Below, one piece after another: positions 26,288 through 33,426 of a stretch of DNA of 64,000 nucleotides. The DNA lies in the NCBI RefSeq assembly GCF_014137995.1, contig NZ_JACGWV010000001.1, forward strand, positions 3,472,001-3,536,000, written 5' to 3'. The position numbers and the translations under genes were made by a program. The notes under the pieces are model-generated. The model worked only from the letters and a program-made list of their open reading frames with translations, made no database searches and was not told the DNA's origin. Each line of letters begins with the position of its first letter. The stretch's first letter is position 1. Source of the stretch: Promicromonospora sukumoe. GTDB taxonomy: Bacteria; Actinomycetota; Actinomycetes; Actinomycetales; Cellulomonadaceae.

Positions 26288-26324
26288 CCGGACAGGCTAG
26301 CGATTTGGGGCAGCGAGTCGCGTC

Positions 26325-26356
26325 CGTCCGGAGGGGGACTTGAACCCCCTACGCGC
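26325..26356 (-). tRNA. tRNA 3'-end fragment (T-arm and acceptor strand)
   Basis: Read on the minus strand, a five-pair T-stem (GGGGG, loop TTCAAGT, CCCCC at 26333-26349) is followed by a seven-base TCCGGAC that looks like the 3' acceptor strand. No matching 5' acceptor strand, D-arm or anticodon arm is found upstream. Such 3' fragments are typical attachment-site remnants left by integrative elements. The parent tRNA cannot be named from the fragment. Confidence 0.5.
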
Positions 26357-26399
26357 TTATCGCCTCCGGCTGCTTCGCCTCACGACTCCGCCGCCTTCG

Positions 26400-26702
26400 C
26401 TAGTCCCGCTGCCTCTTGAGCACTGCCTTGGCCATGCGGTCGATGTTCTGGGCGAGCTGGTAGACGCCGATGACGGTCTGAATCACGCCGACGACGACCG
26501 CGATGCCCCCGAAGAACATGAAGAACCCGTACGCCGTGGCATTGGGTACGAAGCGGAGCACGCCCACGACGAGGAGGACAACCGTGCCCCCGATGGTCAG
26601 CCCGAGCCCCAGCCCGAGAGTGCCGGCCGAATCGTGGACGACCTGCTCCGTGGAGCCGGGCTTCTTGGCGCCGCCCGCCTTGTCGTACGTCTCGTCGGTC
26701 AT
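26400..26702 (-). CDS. small membrane protein with two helices
   Basis: A 100-residue protein starting MTDETYDKAGG. It has a Lys/Gly-rich N-terminus and two membrane helices (LGLTIGGTVVLLVVGVL and AYGFFMFFGGIAVVVGVI), then a basic tail ending VLKRQRD. The chosen ATG lies inside a longer frame whose extra N-terminus looks non-coding. The tRNA-like fragment lies just past its stop. Function unknown. Confidence 0.65.
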   Translation of the reverse strand: MTDETYDKAGGAKKPGSTEQVVHDSAGTLGLGLGLTIGGTVVLLVVGVLRFVPNATAYGFFMFFGGIAVVVGVIQTVIGVYQLAQNIDRMAKAVLKRQRD

Positions 26703-26830
26703 GGGGTGAAGCGTGCCATCGAACCGCCCGGGAATCGACGGAAGTAGAGCCCGACCGCACCGATGACTTTCCCGCGCCATACCGGTCTCAGCGCTGCAGG
26801 CTGGAGACGACCGACGGAAGGCATGGAGCC

Positions 26831-27394
26831 ATGCGGAAACTGTTCTACGGCATGAACGTGAGCGCGGACGGCTACATCGCCGCGGCCGGCGACGACCTCG
26901 GCTGGGGCGAGCCGAACGAAGAGCTGTTCCAGTGGTGGCTCGACGAGGAGCGGGCCATCGAGCTGTTCCTGTACGGGCGCAAGCTGTGGGAGATCATGAG
27001 CTCCTACTGGCCGACGGGCGACCAACAGCCGGGCGCCACCCCGGCGCAGGTCGAGTTCGCGCGGAACTGGCGGGACACGCCGAAGGTGGTGTTCTCGTCG
27101 ACGATCGACACGGTCGACTGGAACACCCGCCTGTTCGACGGCGATGCCGTCGCCGAGATCACCCGGCTCAAGGCCGACGACGGCGGGCCGATGCGGGTCG
27201 GCGGCGCGACACTCGCCGGGGCGGCGATGCGGGCCGGGCTGATCGACGAGTACGCGATCGTCACCCATCCGGTCCTCGTGGGCGGCGGCGCACCGTTCTA
27301 CTCCGCGCTGGACAGCTGGGTGAACCTGAACCTGCTGGAGACGCGGACGTTTCCGGGAGGGGTGGTCATGAACCGGTACGAGACGAGGCGCTGA
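26831..27394 (+). CDS. dihydrofolate reductase/RibD C-terminal domain protein
   Basis: A 187-residue protein of the RibD_C fold (DHFR-like). It starts MRKLFYGMNVSADGYIAAAGDD and shows ELFLYGRKLWEIM and VGGATLAGAAMRAGLIDEYAIVTHPVLVGGG, the family core. These single-domain proteins are common in actinobacteria and presumably NADPH-dependent reductases; the substrate is unknown and no riboflavin genes are near. The start follows a GGAAGG-type site. Confidence 0.88.
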   Translation: MRKLFYGMNVSADGYIAAAGDDLGWGEPNEELFQWWLDEERAIELFLYGRKLWEIMSSYWPTGDQQPGATPAQVEFARNWRDTPKVVFSSTIDTVDWNTRLFDGDAVAEITRLKADDGGPMRVGGATLAGAAMRAGLIDEYAIVTHPVLVGGGAPFYSALDSWVNLNLLETRTFPGGVVMNRYETRR

Positions 27395-27432
27395 GCGCGA
27401 TTCTCCGGTGACAGAGGGTGAACTCTGACCGA

Positions 27433-27490
27433 CTGCGTTGATCGCCCGGGCCCAAGCCCGCGAGGATTCAACCTCACCACATCAACGCAG
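27433..27490. repeat. inverted repeat CTGCGTTGAT with a 38-base spacer
   Basis: Perfect 10-bp arms at 27433-27442 and 27481-27490 flank 38 bases. The element lies between the RibD-like gene and the membrane-protein gene. The wide spacing fits an operator pair as well as a terminator; I cannot decide. Confidence 0.4.
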
Positions 27491-27513
27491 CCCAGCCACG
27501 ATTTGGAAGGCAC

Positions 27514-28719
27514 TTGGCCTCGGAGAAACATCGCGTGCCCCGGGCCCAGGCGGCCCAGCTACTGCCGCGCCAGGGACTCTCGAAGGTCGGCTACCTCGCG
27601 ATGTTCATGCTGATCATGGGTCTCACCGTGTCAGGAGTCTGGCTTACGTTCTGCATCTGGAGCCAGGCGAAGTCCGACCAGGCTCATGACCTCTACCAGG
27701 TTGGCGACTTCGCCGGTGCGTTCGACGCTGAGGTCTATTACCGGGACTGCCGGGGCTGTGACTCCACGTTCCGAGCCACGATTACGTTTCCCGACGGCAG
27801 CCGTACGGTTGAGCTCACAGATGTCGACTGGAACAGAGACGACGTACCGACCGGGAAATGGGTCACCGCACCGCCCCCGTACGACGGGATCTTCGTCGTC
27901 TACTACTACCCTGACCACCCTCGCGCGACCAGCCGCATCATGACGGTCGAGGATGTCGAGCGCTGGGTCTACAGCAACGACATCACCGGCTACTGGATCG
28001 CGTTCGGCGTGCTAGTTGTGCTGACCTCGTGCTGGGTACGACCAACCGTGCGCGCGCATGTAGAAGCTGAACAAAAGATCCGTGCCGTGCGATCAGCCAT
28101 GGGCCATCACAGCGATGAGATCGCCGTCCATGGCACCCAAGCATCACAGGTCGACGAAGCGATCGTGGAGGCGCTGGACCGGATCGAGACCCGGACACGG
28201 GAACGAACTCGAACGAACCGTTTCGCAGACCTTGTGCTCGCGGGCGGCCTGGTGCTGACGGGAGTAGGAGTCCTGCTGTGCGCGACCGACGCGCGAACAG
28301 CAGCGATCGCTACGCACCTTCAGACATCGGGATCGCTGACGACGGCGTCGGACGCCCTGATCACCCTCGACACGAGGTCGGGCAGCATGGTGTCGCACGA
28401 GGTGTTCGCCGAGATCGAGGTCCCCGACCAGAAAGGGAACCGGGAGCAAGTGCCGGTCGAACTACTTGTCCCCACTCGTGCGGTCGATGAGTCCCTCGAC
28501 CCTGGCTGGTATACGAACATCGCCCCGTACGACTTCGAGTTCGACGTGCGGTACGACGCTGACCACAGCAACTGGGTGGTTGCCGAGGCTGACCTGTCGC
28601 ACCTCGCGCACCCTGGTGACATCGTCTTTCCGATTCTTGTTCTCCTTGGGGGAGTTGCGATTTGCGTCGGTGTCATTGTCGGGCCCATGCGACACAAGGC
28701 ACGCCGAGCCCCGACATGA
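27514..28719 (+). CDS. membrane protein with duplicated DUF3592-like modules
   Basis: A 401-residue protein with about four membrane helices: GYLAMFMLIMGLTVSGVWL near 25-45, YWIAFGVLVVLTSCW near 158-172, DLVLAGGLVLTGVGVLLC near 240-257 and IVFPILVLLGGVAICVGVIV near the C-terminus. Two extracytoplasmic beta-rich stretches lie between helix pairs, one ending FVVYYYPDHPR and the other FDVRYDADHS. This looks like an internal duplication of a DUF3592-like unit. The start is TTG after GGAAGG. Base composition is visibly less GC-rich than its neighbours, which suggests transfer. Function unknown. Confidence 0.65.
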   Translation: MASEKHRVPRAQAAQLLPRQGLSKVGYLAMFMLIMGLTVSGVWLTFCIWSQAKSDQAHDLYQVGDFAGAFDAEVYYRDCRGCDSTFRATITFPDGSRTVELTDVDWNRDDVPTGKWVTAPPPYDGIFVVYYYPDHPRATSRIMTVEDVERWVYSNDITGYWIAFGVLVVLTSCWVRPTVRAHVEAEQKIRAVRSAMGHHSDEIAVHGTQASQVDEAIVEALDRIETRTRERTRTNRFADLVLAGGLVLTGVGVLLCATDARTAAIATHLQTSGSLTTASDALITLDTRSGSMVSHEVFAEIEVPDQKGNREQVPVELLVPTRAVDESLDPGWYTNIAPYDFEFDVRYDADHSNWVVAEADLSHLAHPGDIVFPILVLLGGVAICVGVIVGPMRHKARRAPT

Positions 28720-28781
28720 CGGAGAGGCACTAGTGCGTGACGTCGCCTCGCTGGTCAGGCCTCTCGGCACGCCTCCGCACT

Positions 28782-28819
28782 GATGCCCAGCGCCCCGAGA
28801 GGTCGGGGCGTTGGGCATC
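28782..28819. terminator. bidirectional stem-loop terminator
   Basis: Arms 28782-28798 and 28803-28819 pair at 16 of 17 positions around a four-base loop. It lies between two convergent genes ending at 28719 and 28843. A strong stem in this place is good evidence for termination, although no T-run follows. Confidence 0.75.
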
Positions 28820-28842
28820 TCAGGCGAGGCTGTCTCCCGTGC

Positions 28843-29235
28843 TCAGTTCGAGAGCTGCCGCTTGAGGGTCTCGAGGTCCCAGACGTTGGACATCTGCACG
28901 AACTTGCCGTTCTCGACCTTGTAGGTCGTGATCTCGTGCACCTCGATCGGCTTGCCGTTCGGCGGCACGCCGAGCCACTCCTGCACGGGCGTGCCGCGGT
29001 GCACAGCGTGGGTGCCGATGGTGTCGCCGGCGTACACGGTCTGCTTCACCTCGACCGTGAGGTCGGGGATGGCGTCCGTGATGCTCGCGAAGTTCGCGAT
29101 CCCCTGTTCGCGCGTGACTGACACCCCGTGGGCCACGACGGTATCGGCCATGAACTCACCCACGCGGTCCCACTGGTGCGAGTTGATCACGTCGACGTAG
29201 CGGCCGTAGAACTCTTTGATGTCGAACTCGGACAC
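28843..29235 (-). CDS. SnoaL/NTF2-like protein
   Basis: A 130-residue single NTF2-like domain: FYGRYVDVINSHQWDRVGEFM at the start, IANFASITDAIPDLTVEV in the middle and ITTYKVENGKFVQMSNVWD near the end. This is the pattern of the SnoaL ester-cyclase-like family, which includes cyclases and many proteins of unknown substrate. The GTG at 29233-29235 follows AGGAAG; the longer upstream frame looks non-coding. No polyketide genes are nearby. Confidence 0.85.
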   Translation of the reverse strand: MSEFDIKEFYGRYVDVINSHQWDRVGEFMADTVVAHGVSVTREQGIANFASITDAIPDLTVEVKQTVYAGDTIGTHAVHRGTPVQEWLGVPPNGKPIEVHEITTYKVENGKFVQMSNVWDLETLKRQLSN

Positions 29236-29397
29236 GGTGCTTCCTCTCTCTGCCCGTCCACCGGGCGGTTGTCGCGGGCTGGTTCGCCCGCGACACCCAA
29301 TGTAGGCATCCAGCCGAGTACGATGAATAACGGAGAGTCTCGGATACTTTACGCATCGTCCAAGCCGAGCGACCGAAGGTGTCGCTACGGTGTGCCC

Positions 29398-29802
29398 ATG
29401 AGCTACGACCTCCTCGCGTTCGACCCCGCAGTGGTCGCCGACGGCGATTTCCCCGCGTGGTGGGACGAGCAGTCCCAGTGGTCCGAGGACCACTCGTACG
29501 ACGACCCGGATGTGACGACGCCGGATCTCCGGTCCTTCTACGGCGAGCTGATCCAGGCCTTCCCGCCGATGAACGGTCCGGACGCGGTCACGGACGAGGA
29601 CCTGCGTCGCGACCCGGAACTCGAAAGCCGGATGACGGACTACAGCATCGGCACCTCGCTGGTCTACGGGACGTTCTCCTGGAGCCAAGCCAGGACCGCA
29701 AGAGCCGCCTTCACCATGCTGGCCGCCAAGCACGGAGTGGCCGTCGCCCTGGTCAGCGACGACGCGTCAATCCTGCGGCCGCAACGGACGCCCGCACGCT
29801 GA
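29398..29802 (+). CDS. hypothetical protein, 134 residues
   Basis: A soluble acidic protein starting MSYDLLAFDPAVVADGDFPAWW, followed by a Trp/Asp-rich segment and a C-terminal helix TARAAFTMLAAKHGVAVALVS. The N-terminal pattern recurs in small actinobacterial proteins found near toxin or accessory genes, but no function is known. It is convergent with the next gene, with 19 bases between stops. Confidence 0.7.
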   Translation: MSYDLLAFDPAVVADGDFPAWWDEQSQWSEDHSYDDPDVTTPDLRSFYGELIQAFPPMNGPDAVTDEDLRRDPELESRMTDYSIGTSLVYGTFSWSQARTARAAFTMLAAKHGVAVALVSDDASILRPQRTPAR

Positions 29803-29821
29803 GTCCGAGCACGCCAGCGAC

Positions 29822-30310
29822 TCAGGTGTCGTAGAAGCCGTCCCAGGGTTCATGGAAGCCGAGCCCATCCGGATAGAGCTCGGCCCAATCGTCAGCACCT
29901 GTGCCCTCGCCGTGGCGCTCGAGGACCAGCCCGAACAGGACTCCGTCGTGCGTGGTCTGAAACGGACGGATCGCGATACTGCGGAACTCGCGCCCTGAGA
30001 GCGCGTCGAGCCGATCATCGAGCCACTCCTCCAACCCCGGTGTGACGGTGACGCCGTCCCGCTCCTCACGGACGGTGCCGCCAGTAAGGATCTCTGACTC
30101 GACATGGCGTCCGTCGTCGTCGAACCGGTGCAGCACAGCGAAGGCGAGCTTGTGATCCCGCCAGTCGCCCCATGTCGCGTTGTACCCGTCACGGAACGCG
30201 TAGGTGAGGGACGCAAAGAACTGCCCACCGTCGTACCGGCCGATCGTGGCAGTCCGGTAGTCGGGTTCGTGGGCGATGGGGATCACGTCGGGAACTGGCA
30301 TGGCCGGCAT
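29822..30310 (-). CDS. hypothetical protein of a conserved actinobacterial family
   Basis: A 162-residue soluble protein. The conserved core runs VIPIAHEPDYRTATIGRYDG, then HKLAFAVLHRFDDDGRH, and ends LYPDGLGFHEPWDGFYDT. Similar proteins in actinobacteria are sometimes labelled formate hydrogenlyase regulatory protein HycA, a label I would not rely on. The ATG at 30308-30310 is used; another ATG three codons later is equally plausible. It is divergent from the APH-like gene. Confidence 0.7.
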   Translation of the reverse strand: MPAMPVPDVIPIAHEPDYRTATIGRYDGGQFFASLTYAFRDGYNATWGDWRDHKLAFAVLHRFDDDGRHVESEILTGGTVREERDGVTVTPGLEEWLDDRLDALSGREFRSIAIRPFQTTHDGVLFGLVLERHGEGTGADDWAELYPDGLGFHEPWDGFYDT

Positions 30311-30402
30311 CGTGCCAGCACCCACTGACACTCCGTGTGCGAGCCTTGAATCGGACGAGCCGGTCCGTACGCCACCGTGGCCGTACGGGCTAGCGTGGCG
30401 GT

Positions 30403-31290
30403 GTGATCCTCGACGTTCCCGAACAGGTCCGCAAGACGGTCGTAGCCGGCGGGAACGAGTCCTGGCTGGACGAACTCCCGGACATGGTCGACTCACTGGC
30501 CCAGGAGTGGTCGCTGACGATCGGGTCCAGCCTCGCGGGCGGTCACGTCGCCCTGGTCGTCGAGGCGACGCTGGTCGACGGAACGCCGGCGGTCCTCAAG
30601 ATCGGCGTGCCGGGTCGGGACATCGGCCCGGAGGCCACGCTGCTCCGCCTCGCGGACGGCGAGGGATGCGCCGAGCTGTTGGGCGAGGACATGGATCGGC
30701 AAGCCCTTCTGCTGGAGCGCCTCGGGGCTCCCATGCACGACATCGTGGCCGACCCGGTCAGCCGTCACAGCTTGCTGTGCGATGTGGCGGTTCGGCTGTG
30801 GCGTCCGGTCGGCCCCGACATCGACCTTCCGACCGGCGCGGAACTGGCTGAGCAGGACGCCCACCGGCTACCAGGACTCTGGGAGCAGGCCGGGCGGCCG
30901 TGTTCGCCGGCCACCGTGGCGGACGCGCTGGAATGTATGAACCGTCGTCGCCGTGCCCACGACGATCGATCCGCTGTTCTGGTTCACGGCGACATCCACG
31001 AGCTGAACGCCCTGCAGGCGAGTGACGGCAGCTACAAGCTCATCGATCCAGCCGGGCTGCGGGCCGAACCGGCGTGCGATCTCGGCACCATCGTGCGTTG
31101 CAACCCGGACCTCGGCGACGACCTCCGGGCGCGGACCGAGCGACTGGCATCGCGCACCGGCGTGGACGCCACCGCCATCTGGGAATGGGGAACCATCCAC
31201 CGGGTGTTCAGCGGCGTCTACGCCTACAGCATCGGCTTTCAGCCGTTCGGCGAGCTGCTGCTGGCAGAAGCGGATCGCCTCACGGCGTAG
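30403..31290 (+). CDS. aminoglycoside phosphotransferase, APH(6)-like
   Basis: A 295-residue kinase of the APH(6)/streptomycin 6-phosphotransferase type. It shows an N-terminal ATP-binding lobe (GGHVALVVEATLVDGTPAVLK), the catalytic loop VLVHGDIHELNAL with Asp and Asn, and the metal-binding LIDPAG. Relatives inactivate streptomycin by phosphorylation; many chromosomal copies have unknown natural substrates. The start is GTG at 30403. It stands in a region of decayed genes, so acquisition by transfer is likely. No streptomycin biosynthesis genes are present. Confidence 0.85.
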   Translation: MILDVPEQVRKTVVAGGNESWLDELPDMVDSLAQEWSLTIGSSLAGGHVALVVEATLVDGTPAVLKIGVPGRDIGPEATLLRLADGEGCAELLGEDMDRQALLLERLGAPMHDIVADPVSRHSLLCDVAVRLWRPVGPDIDLPTGAELAEQDAHRLPGLWEQAGRPCSPATVADALECMNRRRRAHDDRSAVLVHGDIHELNALQASDGSYKLIDPAGLRAEPACDLGTIVRCNPDLGDDLRARTERLASRTGVDATAIWEWGTIHRVFSGVYAYSIGFQPFGELLLAEADRLTA

Positions 31291-31318
31291 TCGCCGCACC
31301 GCGCAGCAATCGCACTCT

Positions 31319-31463
31319 GGGTGCGGACCTCGTCGTCCTCGCTCGGTGCGAGCGGGACTCGACCGGCGGGGGGGGGTTCTGTCCGCAGCCACTCGCTCAG
31401 CGCCTCCACGTTCTCGGTGTCGTCCACATCGACCGAGATCATGACGTTCGCCACCGAGCTCAT
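31319..31463 (-). pseudogene. truncated paralogue of the gene at 25149-25552
   Basis: The first 32 residues (MSSVANVMISVDVDDTENVE and onward to EWLRTE) closely match the frameshifted gene at 25149-25552. After a run of nine C on this strand the reading goes straight to PLAPSEDDEV, which resembles the C-terminus of that family (APLVPDEDDDD). About 75 central residues are therefore missing. The G-run on the plus strand is at 31368-31376. This is a decayed duplicate. Confidence 0.7.
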
Positions 31464-31734
31464 AGCGATCGTTCTACCGGAGCGGACCGCAGGCCACCAC
31501 AGGATGGGGTCGAGCTGGCCCTGAGCGGTCATGAACAGAGCGGGGGTCTCGCGAGAGGCGTTCCGGGTGCTGGCGTTCGCGACGGCGATGAGCCCGGACC
31601 TGGCCGCCGTGGGGAAGAACGCCGCGTGTTTCGTGTTCTCTGCTGCCCGTGATAGAAACGCCGGGTCGGGCGTCTACGCAGGTCGCCCCATATTTCGATG
31701 GATAATTTAGATGAGTGTCGACGGGTGGAGAAGC
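31464..31734. promoter_or_regulatory. intergenic region upstream of the CYP157-like gene
   Basis: No gene is supported here. The last 60 bases become AT-richer (CATATTTCG, GATAATTTAG at 31708-31717), a plausible promoter for the P450 gene. A GGTGGAG precedes the ATG at 31735 and decides that start over an ATG eight codons earlier. Confidence 0.4.
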
Positions 31735-32967
31735 ATGCCTGACCTGGAACCGCAGCGGAGCGAGGGCCGGGTCGCGCTGGTGGACCTGACCGGTGCGGAG
31801 GACATGACTGCGGCACTGCGCAAGCTGCAGGACCAGTGGGGGCCGGTGGCCCCCGTGGACCTGGAGCCAGGCGTACCGGGCTGGCTCGTGCTGGGGCACG
31901 CCGAGGTCATGGAGGTGATGCGCACCGAGAGCGTCTTCGCCCGGAACCCACGGCACTGGCGAGAGCAGCTACCACCGCAGTCGACCCTGCACGCCATCCT
32001 GTCCCCGACCGGACGGCGGAACCTGTACTTCTCGGACGGCGCGGAGCACCGGCGGCTGCGGCTCCCGGTGGACGAGGCGTTCGCCGACATGGACGAGGTC
32101 CGGACGGCAGCGCTCGTGCGCGTCGTCTGCGGCCGGCTCATCGACTCGTTCGCCGCAAAGGGCAGTGCGGACCTGATGGGCGAGTATGCGGCGGCGGTGT
32201 CGTTCCTGGCGGTGTCGGGCATGTTCGGGTTCGACGAGCAGCAGGGGATCGACCTGTTGCGCTGCGCGAGCGAGATCTTCGGGCACGGCGGCGATCCCGT
32301 GTCAGCCCTGGTCCGGATGGACCAGATCGTGCTGGACCACGTCATCGCGACCCGGGCGAAGCCAGGCCCGAACCTGACCACCAGCTTCATCGAGCACCCG
32401 AATTTCGAGGACGACACCGAGATCGTGCACTCCATGGTGATCGCGATCTGCGCGGCCAACGAGATGCTCGTGACCTGGATCGCGACCACACTTCGCCGCA
32501 TGCTCACCGACCCCCGGTACACCGGTCGCGTCACCGGCGTGCGCCGCGGCCTGGACGACGCGATGGACGAGACGCTGTGGAGCGAGCCGCCCGTGGCGAA
32601 CCTGCCCGCCCGGTACGCCGTGACCGACTGCACCCTCGGCACCGCCCAGATCCGCGCCGGTGACGCGATAGTGATGGGCGTGGCCGCCGCGAACAACGAC
32701 CCGCGGGTACGCACCAGCGACGACCTCTTCGAGGCGGGCAACCGGTCGCACCTGTCCTTCGGCGTCGGGCCGCACGCGTGCCCCGCCAAGCGCCCCGGGC
32801 GGCTCGTGGTCAAGATCGCGGTGGAGAGCCTCATGGAGCGGCTCGACCTGAGGCTCACCGACCCGGTGGTGAAGTGGGCGCCATCGCCGTGGTCGCGCTA
32901 CCCGTCCACGCTACCGGTGACGTTCACTCCCGAGCGCCAGGCCGCCCGCACGCCTGCCCGCGTCTGA
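31735..32967 (+). CDS. cytochrome P450 lacking the ExxR arginine (CYP157-like)
   Basis: A 410-residue P450. The haem-binding loop SFGVGPHACPA at 341-351 has the axial Cys349. The K-helix motif reads E279-T-L-W282, with Trp in place of the arginine of ExxR. The I-helix reads AANEML at 240-245 and lacks the usual Thr of the proton relay. Loss of the ExxR arginine is a known trait of the actinobacterial CYP157 family, which usually sits beside a CYP154-type P450. Here it lies about 460 bases upstream of a P450-crotonase fusion, so the pairing seems preserved. Typical monooxygenase activity is doubtful. No ferredoxin gene is adjacent. Confidence 0.85.
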   Translation: MPDLEPQRSEGRVALVDLTGAEDMTAALRKLQDQWGPVAPVDLEPGVPGWLVLGHAEVMEVMRTESVFARNPRHWREQLPPQSTLHAILSPTGRRNLYFSDGAEHRRLRLPVDEAFADMDEVRTAALVRVVCGRLIDSFAAKGSADLMGEYAAAVSFLAVSGMFGFDEQQGIDLLRCASEIFGHGGDPVSALVRMDQIVLDHVIATRAKPGPNLTTSFIEHPNFEDDTEIVHSMVIAICAANEMLVTWIATTLRRMLTDPRYTGRVTGVRRGLDDAMDETLWSEPPVANLPARYAVTDCTLGTAQIRAGDAIVMGVAAANNDPRVRTSDDLFEAGNRSHLSFGVGPHACPAKRPGRLVVKIAVESLMERLDLRLTDPVVKWAPSPWSRYPSTLPVTFTPERQAARTPARV

Positions 32968-33426
32968 CCTGCCCCTGGAGCGTCAGACGGCATCGAGGTG
33001 CGCCTTGCCGTTCACGCAAGTCTTCGTGCGCCGTGCCCGCGCGGGGTTCGCCGTCGGGTCTCCGGGTGCACCGGCGTACGGAACGTCCCGGTGCGCACCC
33101 AGGACTCGACCTCGTCCACCGCAGCCTCCCCGAGGCGTCGCACCTCTCCGCCGACCGACCCGGCAATAACGGTGTCGTTCGTGACGAACCGACAGAAGGT
33201 CTTCGACACCGGGGTCGGCGTGGCAGGCGGTTGCCGAGGCTGCCAGGCTGCGCCAACGGCGCACAAGACTACCCACACCGCAACATGGCCGCCTCATAGT
33301 CACTTCTTTACGCAATGATCACACAGCGACCCGCAAGGGTCGAATGTTCTGCCCGGTATGCACGTTATGTTTAACCTTGTCCGTCGGCAGACGAGATGGT
33401 GTCTTGGCTGAAGAAGGAGCCCCCCA
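32968..33426. other. 459-base region between two P450 genes, no intact gene
   Basis: No intact gene is supported. Traces of a decayed secreted-protein gene on the minus strand are described separately (33000-33300). The final 120 bases are less GC-rich (TATGTTTAACC near 33366) and probably hold the promoter of the P450-crotonase gene, whose GTG start follows AAGGAG. Confidence 0.5.
33000..33300 (-). pseudogene. possible decayed lipoprotein gene (DUF3558-like)
   Basis: On the minus strand three frames join into one plausible protein. A basic, hydrophobic start (MRRPCCGVGSLVRRWRSLAA) is followed by CRFVTNDTVIAGSVGGEVRRLGEAAVDEV in a second frame and ARRTKTCVNGKAHLDAV in a third. The middle part recalls secreted DUF3558-type proteins with a Cys before a V..AVGG stretch. 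At least two frameshifts are needed, so the gene is dead if it was ever one. Weak call. Confidence 0.3.

Noticed and set aside
26281..26420. Complete tRNA gene on the minus strand
   Set aside because: Only the T-arm and 3' acceptor strand fit; no D-arm, anticodon arm or 5' acceptor strand could be found.
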